DNA of 55,116 nucleotides from Bacillota bacterium (GCA_025210655.1 JAOARG010000066.1:1-55116), one strand, 5' to 3'. Positions 7,321 to 16,817 are shown, numbered from the stretch's first letter. The notes: generated by a model not told the origin, from the letters alone. Numbers and translations: made by a program.

Positions 7321-8479
7321 TTATTATGAGGACTCCATAGGGAAGAAGATAGCTGATCATAGTATTTTAGCCAGTACCTTTTCTTATGAAGAGACTTATG
7401 AAAAATCAAGGGAATTTCATATTGATGGTGTAATGACCACCGGTACTGATCAGCCTGTCCTTGTAGTTTCAAAACTTGCTGAGAAGATGGGACTCCCCTG
7501 TATGATTAGTTCTGAGACTGCACTTAATGTGACTAATAAGAAGTATATGAAAAAACTTCTTGATGATAATAATATTCCTTTAACTGATTATAGATTGATC
7601 AGGGAAGATTTTTCTGATGATGAGCTGGAGGGACTTAAGTTTCCTCTTGTGGTTAAACCTGTTGATTCCCAAGGTCAAAGGGGGATTTTTCTTTTAGACT
7701 CATTAGAAGATATAAGGAAAAACTTCAAGGATGTAATTGTCCATTCAAGGGAAAAGGAAATCCTTGTTGAGGAGTATTATAAAAATGATGAAATAACGGT
7801 CTCAGGCTGGGTTAGGGATGGTCAGGTAAATGTACTTACCATAACTGATAGGGTGATTTTTGATGATAGATCAAAGCTTGGGGTTTGTATATCCCATGAG
7901 TTTCCATCAGTTCACTTTAATGAATACGGTGAAGAAATAATTGATGTAACTAAAAGAATATGCGATATTTTCAAGATTGATAATGGGCCAATATACTTCC
8001 AGATGTTTATAGGTAGTGAAGGTCTTAAGGTAAATGAGCTGGCATGCAGAATTGGTGGAGCCTATGAGGATGAGGTGATTCCTTACCTTACAGGTGTGGA
8101 TATACTTAAGATGCTTATTGATTATTCTTTAGGGAATGATATTGATTATTCTAGCTTGGAATCCTATGACATATTTAATAATAGCAAGTGTTCTAGTACC
8201 CAGTTGTTTTTTGCTGTTGAAGGTAAGATTGAAGAAATTGTAGATGAAGATATTATTAGAAATATGGACTATGTTCTTAATCTTGGTTTTAATTTTTCTG
8301 AGGGATTTACTATTCCAAAGATAGTGAATGCAACCCAAAGGGCAGGATATGTAATAATTACTGCTGAAAGTGAAGAAAAACTTATTGAAAATATTGATTT
8401 GGTATTTGATGATTTATATATGAAAAATGATAAGAATGAAAACATGATAATAAGGGGAAAGAGAGGTAATAGGAATTGA
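7229..8479 (+). CDS. ATP-grasp ligase
   Basis: 416-residue ATP-grasp protein. An N-terminal Rossmann-like part (MMILGASKAQVNA), an ATP lid (PLVVKPVDSQGQRG near 135-148) and a metal site region (VNELACRIGG near 270) resemble the carbamoyl-phosphate/PurK-like ligases seen in surface-polysaccharide clusters. Such enzymes form an amide or carboxylate bond with ATP. Start GTG 7229 follows AGGTGAT by five bases and overlaps the glycosyltransferase. I infer that it acylates the amino sugar made by the upstream aminotransferase; the substrate is unproven. Confidence 0.75.
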   Translation: MKKMMILGASKAQVNAIKRMKEMGYQVIASDYYEDSIGKKIADHSILASTFSYEETYEKSREFHIDGVMTTGTDQPVLVVSKLAEKMGLPCMISSETALNVTNKKYMKKLLDDNNIPLTDYRLIREDFSDDELEGLKFPLVVKPVDSQGQRGIFLLDSLEDIRKNFKDVIVHSREKEILVEEYYKNDEITVSGWVRDGQVNVLTITDRVIFDDRSKLGVCISHEFPSVHFNEYGEEIIDVTKRICDIFKIDNGPIYFQMFIGSEGLKVNELACRIGGAYEDEVIPYLTGVDILKMLIDYSLGNDIDYSSLESYDIFNNSKCSSTQLFFAVEGKIEEIVDEDIIRNMDYVLNLGFNFSEGFTIPKIVNATQRAGYVIITAESEEKLIENIDLVFDDLYMKNDKNENMIIRGKRGNRN

Positions 8480-8481
8480 AG

Positions 8482-9408
8482 ATGATGAAGAAATTAATTG
8501 TAGCTTTTCTTATGTTAACTATGCTTGTTGGGTGTGCCCCGAAAAAGGAATCAAAGGATATTAGGGTGGCTGAGCAGTTTGGTCTAGCTTATGCACCCCT
8601 TCAAATAATGAAGGCCAATGGATATCTTGAAGAGGAATATAAAGATGGCCAGGTTTCTTGGCTTAAGCTTGGAAATACTGCAGCCATAAGGGAAGCAGCC
8701 CTTTCCCAAGGTGTAGATGTAGGTTTTATGGGTATTCCACCTTTTCTTATCAGTGCGGACAAGGGTATGGAGTGGAGGATTTTTACTGGTCTTTCAGAGG
8801 CTCCCCTTGGACTTATTACTTATGATGAAAGTATTAAGTCACTTTCTGACATAGGTCCTGAGGATAAGATCGCCCTTCCTCAGCCTGGATCTATACAGCA
8901 TATACTTTTATCCATGGCAGCTGAAAAGGATTTTGGAAATCCAAAGAAGTTTGATAATCAATTAGTAACCATGAAACACCCTGATGGTATGATGTCTTTA
9001 CTTAATAAAGGTGATATTAAGGCCCATTATACATCTCCTCCATTTATTTTTAAAGAACTTGAGAATCCAGGTTTTGTAAAGGTTGTAGATGGAAATTATG
9101 GTGTTGGTGGCGATTTTACCTTTATAGTTGGTGTGGCAACAAAGGAGTTTTATGAAGGTAATAAGGAAGGATACGAAGCCTTTTCTAGAGCCCTTGATAA
9201 ATCAATTGATTTTATGAATGAAAACAAGGATGAGACAATAAATATCCTTTCTGAAAGTTATGATATAGAGGCAGAAATCCTAAAATCTTATATGGCTGAA
9301 ATGTATTACTCAGATGAGATTAAGGGATTGGATAGATTTATAAGCTTTATGCATGATACTGGATATATTGAAAATGATTTAAGTGAAGATGATGTGTTAT
9401 GGAAGTAA
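8482..9408 (+). CDS. NitT/TauT-type ABC transporter substrate-binding lipoprotein
   Basis: Extracytoplasmic solute-binding protein of the NMT1/SsuA-like fold. Lipobox MLVGC near residues 14-18 follows a short signal peptide. The segment GNTAAIREAALSQGVDVGFMG is typical of sulfonate/nitrate/thiamine-precursor binders. I prefer ATG 8482 (seven bases after AGGA) to TTG 8476. It starts at the very end of the ATP-grasp gene and overlaps the permease, so the genes are probably translated together. The ligand is unknown. Confidence 0.83.
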   Translation: MMKKLIVAFLMLTMLVGCAPKKESKDIRVAEQFGLAYAPLQIMKANGYLEEEYKDGQVSWLKLGNTAAIREAALSQGVDVGFMGIPPFLISADKGMEWRIFTGLSEAPLGLITYDESIKSLSDIGPEDKIALPQPGSIQHILLSMAAEKDFGNPKKFDNQLVTMKHPDGMMSLLNKGDIKAHYTSPPFIFKELENPGFVKVVDGNYGVGGDFTFIVGVATKEFYEGNKEGYEAFSRALDKSIDFMNENKDETINILSESYDIEAEILKSYMAEMYYSDEIKGLDRFISFMHDTGYIENDLSEDDVLWK

Positions 9409-10190
9409 AAAAGAAAAAAAGACTTGTAGCTGTCCTATGGATAATATTATTTCTGATTATATGGGAATCCCTTTATAGAATAGGTCTATATCCAAAACAG
9501 AGTTTTCCATCCCTGATTGATGTGATTAATGGTCTATCAAAGGATTTAGCAAGTGGAAAACTTCTTTATCAGCTCCTTTTTTCTATTGAGGTTATAGTAA
9601 AATCTTTACTTATAGGTGTGCTTCTTACCATGCTACTAACATTATTATGGCGAAGCGGTATTGTCTTTGAAAGTCTTGTTGAAATGTTAATATCAGTAGC
9701 CCATCCCTTACCGGGGATAGCTCTTTTACCAGTTGTAATACTGTGGTTTGGGGTAGGGGAAAAGTCTATTATTTTTATAATAGTCCATTCAGTACTTTGG
9801 CCTATGCTGGTGAACCTAATGAGTGGTATAAAGGCGGTTAATAAAACCCATTATGAAGTGGGTAAAAATTATGGACTAAGTAAAATGGAGATGTTTTTTC
9901 ATATACTGCTTCCATCAAGTTTTCCCTATTTTATAAGTGGTATAAGAATAGGATTTTCAAGGGCTTGGAGGGCGCTTATCAGTGCTGAAATGATATTTGG
10001 TTCCATATCTGCATTTGGTGGAATCGGTTGGTATATATTTGAGAAGAGAATATTTATGGATACCTCAGGTATGTATGGTGGAATCCTTATAGTTATGATA
10101 ATAGGTGCATTTATGGATGATGTGGTCCTTACAAATCTTGAAAGACATATGAAAGAGAGATGGGGGTATCTAGATGAAGGAAATTATTAA
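9399..10190 (+). CDS. NitT/TauT-type ABC transporter permease
   Basis: 263 residues with about six membrane helices and the BPD-transporter EAA loop around NYGLSKMEMFFHILLPSSFPYFISGIR. Family of SsuC/TauC/ThiX permeases. It overlaps the binding protein by ten bases and the ATPase by 17, so this is one transcript with the importer above. The conserved segment SRAWRALISAEMI is also present. Confidence 0.87.
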   Translation: MEVKKKKRLVAVLWIILFLIIWESLYRIGLYPKQSFPSLIDVINGLSKDLASGKLLYQLLFSIEVIVKSLLIGVLLTMLLTLLWRSGIVFESLVEMLISVAHPLPGIALLPVVILWFGVGEKSIIFIIVHSVLWPMLVNLMSGIKAVNKTHYEVGKNYGLSKMEMFFHILLPSSFPYFISGIRIGFSRAWRALISAEMIFGSISAFGGIGWYIFEKRIFMDTSGMYGGILIVMIIGAFMDDVVLTNLERHMKERWGYLDEGNY

Positions 10191-10860
10191 GATAGATAAA
10201 GTCTCCATGTCCTTTGATGGTAAGGAAGTCTTTGAAAACATAAATCTTCATATCTATGAAAATCAGCTTATATCAATAGTTGGAAAGTCCGGTATAGGGA
10301 AAAGCACCCTCCTAAGAATATTGGGCGGTTTTGAATCAACTTACACAGGAAAGCTGATTATGAAAGACAAGATAAGCCTTGATCCAGATAGGGATAGGCT
10401 TATGATATTTCAAGACTTTGATCAGCTATTTCCATGGAAAAAACTAATAGACAATGTCATGTTTCCAATGATTAAACTTCTTAAACTTGATAAAAATCAG
10501 GCTAAGTCACAGGCCCTTAGATATTTAGAAATGGTTGGATTAAAAGATCAAGCAGAGAAATATCCTAGGGAACTATCTGGCGGAATGAAACAAAGGGGAG
10601 CGATAGCAAGGGCACTAGCCCTTAAGCCAAAAGTCCTTCTTATGGATGAACCCTTTGGAAGCCTTGATATGATAACAAGGGAAAGTCTTCAGGAACTGAT
10701 TCTGAAATTAAAGGAAGAGCTTGATATGACTATTATCTTTGTAACCCACGATCTAAGGGAAGCGGTTAGGATTTCCGATAGGATTGTTCTTCTTAAGGAT
10801 GATGGGGTTATGGAGATAACGGGTATGGAGAGTGTGGAGGAGATTAAGGGACTTATGTAG
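10174..10860 (+). CDS. NitT/TauT-type ABC transporter ATPase
   Basis: 228-residue ABC ATPase. Walker A is GKSGIGKST near residues 38-46, the Q-loop is near FQDFDQLFPW, the signature is LSGGMKQR and Walker B is VLLMDEPFGSLD. The pattern QDFDQLFPWKK is that of SsuB/TauB-type proteins. It completes the importer at 8482-10860. Its TAG stop abuts the CTAG-rich R2 repeat. Confidence 0.9.
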   Translation: MKEIIKIDKVSMSFDGKEVFENINLHIYENQLISIVGKSGIGKSTLLRILGGFESTYTGKLIMKDKISLDPDRDRLMIFQDFDQLFPWKKLIDNVMFPMIKLLKLDKNQAKSQALRYLEMVGLKDQAEKYPRELSGGMKQRGAIARALALKPKVLLMDEPFGSLDMITRESLQELILKLKEELDMTIIFVTHDLREAVRISDRIVLLKDDGVMEITGMESVEEIKGLM

Positions 10861-11216
10861 CTAGTCTAGTGTGCGCTTTGCTTGCAAAGCTAACGACTAG
10901 TCCAGAACTTGGTTCTGGGTCTAGTGTGAAAGTCTTATATCCTTTCTCGACTAGTATACTTCATTTTGAAGTATGACCAAGGATATTTTACTTAGGTAAA
11001 ATTAAATTAAAAAGTATTTCAGCCCATATAAAAATCTTTAGATTTTTATATGGGCTGTTGTTTTTTCAAAATGAAGTTTGTTTGCTATAGGCAAAAAACA
11101 TCAGTGGTCATATTGCTAAGAAATATACTAGTCATGGAAGAAGCATTACTTCCATACTAGACTTTTTGATCTATCAAAATACTAGACGCAATGTTTGCAA
11201 AACGAGCACTAGACTA
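10861..11216. repeat. R2 repeat: palindromic array of hairpins with CTAG linkers, copy b
   Basis: Fills the whole gap between two convergent genes. The left half has linkers CTAGTCTAGTG, ACTAGT, GTCTAGTG and ACTAGT separating hairpins GCTTTGCttGCAAAGC, CCAGAACttgGTTCTGG and TACTTC/GAAGTA. The right half has ACTAGTC, ACTAGAC, ACTAGAC and CACTAGACTA separating ATGGAAG/CTTCCAT and TTTTTGAT/ATCAAAA. Left and right linkers are complementary, so the element can fold end to end. The outer CTAG units merge with the TAG stops of both flanking genes. Confidence 0.7.
11022..11058 (+). terminator. strong intrinsic terminator inside R2
   Basis: AGCCCATATAAAAATC / GATTTTTATATGGGCT is a perfect long inverted repeat with a short loop, followed by TGTTGTTTTTT. 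It probably ends transcripts of the ABC operon, about 165 bases past its stop. Confidence 0.8.
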
Positions 11217-12737
11217 CTCAAGCACCCGGTAAATATACAAGTTCCATTCGCCTTCAAAACTATAAGAAACAATTCTCATACCGTAATTTCTTCCGTCAAA
11301 GGAGCCTACTAAAGTGCAGTTCTTAGAAACGTAGTCAATAAGCTCGGGGTAATAATCCATGTCCCCATATAGAATCTGCCATCTTTCGTTTCTATATAGG
11401 TAGTCAAGTTCGTCTGTTAGGATGATGTAGTTGATTTTGTTGTTTTTTATATAGTCGGATACGCTAATTCCATCTTTTTTTAGTTCTGCTAGATTTCTGT
11501 AGTCTAGGAGTTTTCCGTTTTTGAAGTGGTATTCTGTGTTTAGGTTTCCTAGGGTTTCTCCGTCTTCTGGGATTAATGTAGCAAGGTCATTTATATAGTT
11601 GGTGTAGCTGTAGTCTGGATATTTTTCCATGTCTTTTACTATGGTAATTCCTGATAGTATGATTCCTGTTATTAATAATGCTGCTGCAATTTTATTAGGT
11701 ATCTTGTGTATTAGTATTGCTAATAGGAGATATAGGGATGGTGCTATGAAGACTATTGATGTTGGGTTGTATCTTCCTATTATTAGTATTCCTGTTATGT
11801 ATCCTATTATTGATGCCAGCATTGGCAGTGTGTGTGTTTCTTTTTTTGTAAGTATTGATATTGGAAGTGCTGATCCCAATAGTATGAAGAATAATCTCCT
11901 ATCTGGTATATAGTATGTAGCACTTATTTGCTTAAACATTTTGTAGAAGAAAAGTGGTAGTGTTTCTAGTTTCCCTCCTGAACTTTCTGTTACCCCTAGG
12001 CTAGAGCCAAAGTTTTTATAGTGATTGATAAAATCACTGTCTAGGATGAAACTAACTCCCACAAATGTCATTGCTATTAGGAATGTTAATACTACCATTT
12101 TTACTAGGGAGCTAAAATCATAGTCTCCTTTTATTACGTATATAAGGTATGCTGATCCTATCATAAGAGCTATTATGAAGCTATTTGGATGTATTCCGAC
12201 TGATAATCCCAGTATAATTCCTATTATTAGCCAAGGTGATTTTTTTTCTATATTTGAGATTATAATATATATGGAAAGGATAAGTGAGAAGACTAAGATT
12301 ATCTCCTGTCTTGCTACATGGCTTGTATAGATGAAGTCTATACTTATGCTGAAAAGTATTGTCATAAGTAGATTTATCCAGCTGTTTTCTTGTATTTTAT
12401 CCAGTGTTTTATAAAAGAAAATCAGGGATAGTGATCCGAATATAAGGGATATGCTCCTAAAGGTCATTACATTGTATCCAAAGATCTTCAAAAAAATTAT
12501 TTGTATAATATGGAATAAAATCTTGATTCCATGGGGATATCTGGGGTATGTGTTAAAGAAGGTCTCTGTTACCTTAAAGGATCCAGAGTCCATAATGTTC
12601 CTTGACAATCCACTTAACCAGGGTTCGTCTGAATGGACGAATGGGTAGTGGTCCAGAGAGAAAAAGTTGATTATGAAGAAAAGTGCTATATATATGAAAA
12701 GTATTGTGTTTTTCTTTGATTTGATTTTTTCTATCAT
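11214..12737 (-). CDS. multipass membrane glycosyltransferase (ArnT/PMT-like, GT-C fold)
   Basis: 507 residues with about ten or more membrane helices. An acidic motif in the first outer loop, HSDEPW near residues 36-41, corresponds to the catalytic Asp/Glu of GT39/GT83 enzymes, which transfer a sugar from a polyprenyl-phosphate donor on the outer face. The C-terminal 120 residues form a soluble outer domain. With the ArnB-like and ArnC-like genes at 5369-7320 it suggests an Arn-type envelope modification. It is convergent with the ABC operon, and its TAG stop lies within the R2 repeat. Confidence 0.75.
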   Translation of the reverse strand: MIEKIKSKKNTILFIYIALFFIINFFSLDHYPFVHSDEPWLSGLSRNIMDSGSFKVTETFFNTYPRYPHGIKILFHIIQIIFLKIFGYNVMTFRSISLIFGSLSLIFFYKTLDKIQENSWINLLMTILFSISIDFIYTSHVARQEIILVFSLILSIYIIISNIEKKSPWLIIGIILGLSVGIHPNSFIIALMIGSAYLIYVIKGDYDFSSLVKMVVLTFLIAMTFVGVSFILDSDFINHYKNFGSSLGVTESSGGKLETLPLFFYKMFKQISATYYIPDRRLFFILLGSALPISILTKKETHTLPMLASIIGYITGILIIGRYNPTSIVFIAPSLYLLLAILIHKIPNKIAAALLITGIILSGITIVKDMEKYPDYSYTNYINDLATLIPEDGETLGNLNTEYHFKNGKLLDYRNLAELKKDGISVSDYIKNNKINYIILTDELDYLYRNERWQILYGDMDYYPELIDYVSKNCTLVGSFDGRNYGMRIVSYSFEGEWNLYIYRVLE

Positions 12738-13059
12738 GGCAAAATCTCCTTTCTTTGATTATATAATACATAGATGAAGGTTTAAACTGACTATGTTAAA
12801 CTTGTAGGGTTATTTGTTTTGAAGTTATTAATATAAGCAAAAATGATACCCATGAGATTATGATATAGGAAGCTTAATCATATTTAGTTATCTGATTATT
12901 AGATATTATATTAGAAAAGCTTATGACAAAAGAATATTGAAATGAAGTATAATCAAGGTGGAGATTGTAAAAAAATTAACAAACATTATGTATTTAACTT
13001 TTTCCTCAAAATTAGTTTAATAATGATTTGTTTTTTAAGGAACTCTAAGGAGGGATAAG
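12738..13059. other. intergenic region before the rhodanese genes
   Basis: 322 AT-rich bases between divergent genes. A candidate -10 TATAAT lies at about 12947-12952. A small hairpin, TATCTgattattAGATA, lies near 12889. GGAGGG before the ATG at 13060 is the ribosome site of the rhodanese gene. I see no RNA gene or repeat. Confidence 0.4.
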
Positions 13060-13974
13060 ATGATTAGAAATCTAAAAAAAGGTTTCTCATTAATTCTTGT
13101 TCTTGCGGCTATGATAGTTTTCGTTGCTTGCAGTATCGACACTAAGTACGATGAGTCTTCAATGAATATTATCGAACCTGCCCAAGTTGGACAGGAAATT
13201 AGCAGCCCGGATGTTGTCGTAATTGACGCAAGGGATAAAGACAAGTATGAGAAGGGTCATCTAAAGGGAGCAATCAACCTTACAGCAGGTGAGTTAAGTG
13301 AAAATACTCCTGTAAAGGGAATGATCGCACCGAAGAAGACTTTTGAAAGAATACTTAGCAAGAATGGCATTAACAGCGGTGACAAGGTATATATCTATGA
13401 TGACAAGAATGGTATTTTCGCATCAAGAATTTGGTGGGTATTTAAATACTATGGTCATGATCAGGTTAAGGTAATAAACCAAGGTGCTAGGGGTCTTGAA
13501 CTTCAAGGTTTAGAGATGTCTGCAGATGCTCCTATGGTTGAAAAGTCAAAATACAAAGTAGCTTCAAAGAATGAAGACTTACTTGTAAAGATTGATGAGG
13601 TAAAGGCGCAAGTTGATAATCCTCAAGAAAACGTTATTATTCTTGATACGAGAACAAAGGCTGAATTTGATGAGGGTGCTATTCCAGGAGCGATTAATTA
13701 TTCTCATTCAAACAACTGCTACAAGGATGGTACATTTAAGTCGAAGCAAGATATTTATTTAAACTATACTGATTTAGGTATAGATGTTGAAGACGAGGTA
13801 TATGTTTATTGCAAAACTTCAGTGAGAGCTGCTCAAACTGCTGCATTGATGCAGGAGGCAGGTTTCAAGAATGTAAAAGTTTATGATGGTGCCTGGTTAG
13901 AATGGCAATACAAAGGTATGCCTTCAACTGGACCTACAGATATGGTTGTACCTACTGTTCAGGATGCATCATAA
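13060..13974 (+). CDS. secreted thiosulfate sulfurtransferase, two rhodanese domains
   Basis: 304 residues with a signal peptide and a lipobox-like VFVACS near residues 20-25, so probably a lipoprotein. The first rhodanese domain (about 45-165) lacks the catalytic Cys (loop IYDDKNG), as in classic tandem rhodaneses. The second (about 185-295) has the active loop CKTSVRA with Cys near 251. Rhodaneses move sulfane sulfur from thiosulfate to a thiol. Followed 37 bases later by a four-domain rhodanese, so they likely form an operon. Confidence 0.9.
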   Translation: MIRNLKKGFSLILVLAAMIVFVACSIDTKYDESSMNIIEPAQVGQEISSPDVVVIDARDKDKYEKGHLKGAINLTAGELSENTPVKGMIAPKKTFERILSKNGINSGDKVYIYDDKNGIFASRIWWVFKYYGHDQVKVINQGARGLELQGLEMSADAPMVEKSKYKVASKNEDLLVKIDEVKAQVDNPQENVIILDTRTKAEFDEGAIPGAINYSHSNNCYKDGTFKSKQDIYLNYTDLGIDVEDEVYVYCKTSVRAAQTAALMQEAGFKNVKVYDGAWLEWQYKGMPSTGPTDMVVPTVQDAS

Positions 13975-14011
13975 TAATATTAATCTTATAAGGGATTAGA
14001 GGAGGACGTTT

Positions 14012-15805
14012 TTGATGAAGAAGTTTAAGAGCTTGTATGCATTATTGTTAACGTTTGTATTGGTGTTTAGTTTAGCGGGTTGTGGAAATACTCCTGCACC
14101 ACAAGAAGAAACATCAATGGAAGTAAAGTCTGAAGAAACTAAGACAGAGGCTCCAGCTAGTGAAAGCGGAGAGTACAGTCTTGAAGATGGTATAAATGAG
14201 TACTTCGCAGAAATGCCAGGTCATATTTATAAGATAAATCAAAAAGAGTTTGTTGAAAAAGTTAATGCTGGAGAAGAAATGTTTGTTTTAGATATCCGTC
14301 AGCCAGATGTATATGCTGAGGGACATATCAAGGGTGCTGTAAATGCTCCTTGGGGAACTGCAATCAGCGAAAACTTAGCAAATATTCCAAGTGATGTACC
14401 AGTATATGTTTACTGCTATACAGGTCAAACTGCAGGTCAGGCTGTTATGACACTTAATCTTGCTGGATTTGATGCAAGAAGTGTAAATCTTGGATACAAC
14501 TTAGGAATCTCTAAGGTTGAAGGTTATGAGTCGGCAGTGACTACTGAGCCAAGTGAGTTTGGTGAAGCTGTAACTGAAATAGGTCCAGCTGTACAATCAG
14601 CACTTGATGATTACTATGCAGGTCTTGCAGATGTTAAAGATAGTAAATACAAAAACTATAAAGTTTCTGAAGACAATCTTAAGGCTATGTTAGATGAAAT
14701 GGATGATAGTATATATGTTCTTTCTATAAGAGATAAGAAGGACTTTGATGGTGGTCATATAGCAACTGCTTCCAATATCCCTTGGGGAGCTGGAATGGAG
14801 AAGTCTTTCTCTACACTTCCAAAGGATAAGACAATTGTAGTTTACTGTTATACAGGACAAACTGCTGGTCAAACTGTTGCAGGACTTAGACTATTAGGAT
14901 ACGATGCAGTATCACTAAATGGTGGTCTTGGAATGGAGATCAACAAGCCTCACGGTTGGACTAATCATGGATACGAAGTTGTTACATCTTCAGCTGTAGC
15001 TGAGGGAGTAATGGAGTACTTTGCAGAAATGCCAGGTCATATCTACAAGATCAACCAAAAAGAGTTTGTTGAAAAGGTTAATGCTGGAGAAGAAATGTTT
15101 GTTTTAGATATCCGTCAGCCAGATGTATATGCTGAAGGACATATCAAGGGTGCTGTAAATGCTCCTTGGGGAACTGCAATCAGTGATAACTTAGCTAATA
15201 TTCCAAGTGATGTACCAGTATATGTTTACTGCTATACAGGTCAAACTGCAGGTCAGGCTGTAATGACACTTAATCTTGCTGGATTTGATGCAAGAAGTGT
15301 AAACCTTGGATACAACTTAGGAATCTCTAAGGTTGAGGGATATGAGTCAGCAATGTCTACTGAAGCATCAGAGTTTGGTGAAGCAGTAACTGAAATAGGT
15401 CCAGCTGTACAATCAGCACTTGATGCTTATTATGCCGGTTTAGCAGATGTTAAAGATAGTAAGTACAAGAACTACAAAGTTTCTGAAGATAATCTTAAGG
15501 CTATGTTAGATGCTGAAGATGATAGTATATATGTTCTTTCTATCAGAAGTAAGGAAGACTTTGACGGTGGTCATATAGCAACAGCTACAAATATTCCTTG
15601 GGGAGCTGGAATGGAAGAATCATTCGGAACTTTACCAATGGATAAAACTATAGTAGTATATTGTTATACAGGACAGACTGCAGGTCAGACAGTTGCAGGA
15701 CTTAGACTGTTAGGATACGATGCAGTATCGCTTAATGGTGGTCTTGGAATGGAGATCAACAAGCCTCATGGTTGGACTAACCATGGTTATGAGGTTGTTA
15801 AGTAA
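14012..15805 (+). CDS. secreted four-domain rhodanese lipoprotein with internal duplication
   Basis: 597 residues. The signal peptide ends in the lipobox SLAGC near residues 20-24, then a short Glu/Thr-rich linker. Four rhodanese domains follow in an A-B-A-B order with a period of 272 residues (816 bases). Cys 135, 279, 407 and 551 each sit in the loop CYTGQTAGQ, so all four look active. The two A-B blocks are nearly identical over long stretches, even at DNA level. Probably tethered outside the membrane to take sulfur from thiosulfate or polysulfide; partnership with the YeeE/TusA locus 9 kb away is inference. Confidence 0.9.
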   Translation: MMKKFKSLYALLLTFVLVFSLAGCGNTPAPQEETSMEVKSEETKTEAPASESGEYSLEDGINEYFAEMPGHIYKINQKEFVEKVNAGEEMFVLDIRQPDVYAEGHIKGAVNAPWGTAISENLANIPSDVPVYVYCYTGQTAGQAVMTLNLAGFDARSVNLGYNLGISKVEGYESAVTTEPSEFGEAVTEIGPAVQSALDDYYAGLADVKDSKYKNYKVSEDNLKAMLDEMDDSIYVLSIRDKKDFDGGHIATASNIPWGAGMEKSFSTLPKDKTIVVYCYTGQTAGQTVAGLRLLGYDAVSLNGGLGMEINKPHGWTNHGYEVVTSSAVAEGVMEYFAEMPGHIYKINQKEFVEKVNAGEEMFVLDIRQPDVYAEGHIKGAVNAPWGTAISDNLANIPSDVPVYVYCYTGQTAGQAVMTLNLAGFDARSVNLGYNLGISKVEGYESAMSTEASEFGEAVTEIGPAVQSALDAYYAGLADVKDSKYKNYKVSEDNLKAMLDAEDDSIYVLSIRSKEDFDGGHIATATNIPWGAGMEESFGTLPMDKTIVVYCYTGQTAGQTVAGLRLLGYDAVSLNGGLGMEINKPHGWTNHGYEVVK

Positions 15806-15825
15806 ATTAATTAGAAAATTATAAG

Positions 15826-15858
15826 TGGGAACTGTCTGATTGACAGTTCCCATTTTTA
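15826..15858 (+). terminator. terminator of rhodanese operon
   Basis: TGGGAACTGTC / GACAGTTCCCA, an 11-bp perfect stem with a five-base loop and then TTTTTATT. It lies 21 bases after the rhodanese stop. Confidence 0.9.
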
Positions 15859-15878
15859 TTACTTGAAAAGGAGATAGG

Positions 15879-16817
15879 ATGAAGACTATACTGGTTACTG
15901 GTGGAGCAGGTTTTATTGGAAGTAATTTTATTATTCATATGCTGGAGAAATATGGTCAAGAGATAAGGATTATTAATCTTGATGCTTTAACTTATGCAGG
16001 GGATTTATCTAATCTTTCTGAAGTTATTGACTATAGCAATTATTCTTTTTTTCATGGGAGTATAAATGATGATAGTATTTTGGAGTCTGTTTTTAGGAAT
16101 AAAATAGATTATGTTGTCAACTTTGCTTCTGAATCCCATGTGGACAATAGTATAGAAAATCCTGTAATTTTTTATGAAACAAATGTACTTGGTACGGTAA
16201 ATCTATTGAAATTTGCCTATAAATATAAAGTGAAGAGATTTTATCAGATATCTACGGATGAGGTATATGGATCTTGTGATAATGGATGTCCCTTTAATGA
16301 GTCTAGTCCCTTAAATCCATCAAGCCCCTATTCGGCAAGTAAGGCTTCCGCTGATTTGGCTGTTATGGCCTTTGCTAAGACCTTTGGAATGGATGTAGTC
16401 ATATCCCGTTCTTCCAATAATTTTGGTCCTAGACAGCATACTGAGAAGTTGATTCCTAAGGTTATTGAAATGATAAGTAGGGATAATAAGATACCTATTT
16501 ATGGTGAAGGGAAAAATACTAGATCCTGGCTTCATGTAATGGACCATGTCAGGGCTATCGAGAGGGTTCTTTTCCATGGTAAAAGGGGAGAGATATATAA
16601 TATAGGCAGTGAATTTGAAGTAGAGAATATCAGTCTTGTGAAGATGATATTAGATATAGCAGATAAGAGTCATGATTTAATAGAATTTGTTGAAGACAGA
16701 CCGGGACATGATCTGGGATATTCCATGAGATTTGAAAAGATTAAGGAACTGGGATGGAGTCAGGAAATTGGCCTTGAAGAGGGATTGAGAGAGTTAATAA
16801 AGAAGCAGATGGCCTAA
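15879..16817 (+). CDS. rfbB: dTDP-glucose 4,6-dehydratase
   Basis: SDR-family nucleotide-sugar dehydratase of 312 residues that converts dTDP-glucose to dTDP-4-keto-6-deoxyglucose. NAD motif GGAGFIGSN at residues 7-15, the catalytic stretch STDEVYGS near 125-132, and YSASKASADL with the Tyr-Lys pair near 150-154. It stands alone after a terminator. Its product is the natural substrate for a WecE-type aminotransferase such as that at 5369-6496. The 3' end overlaps the convergent histidine kinase by four bases. Confidence 0.9.
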   Translation: MKTILVTGGAGFIGSNFIIHMLEKYGQEIRIINLDALTYAGDLSNLSEVIDYSNYSFFHGSINDDSILESVFRNKIDYVVNFASESHVDNSIENPVIFYETNVLGTVNLLKFAYKYKVKRFYQISTDEVYGSCDNGCPFNESSPLNPSSPYSASKASADLAVMAFAKTFGMDVVISRSSNNFGPRQHTEKLIPKVIEMISRDNKIPIYGEGKNTRSWLHVMDHVRAIERVLFHGKRGEIYNIGSEFEVENISLVKMILDIADKSHDLIEFVEDRPGHDLGYSMRFEKIKELGWSQEIGLEEGLRELIKKQMA

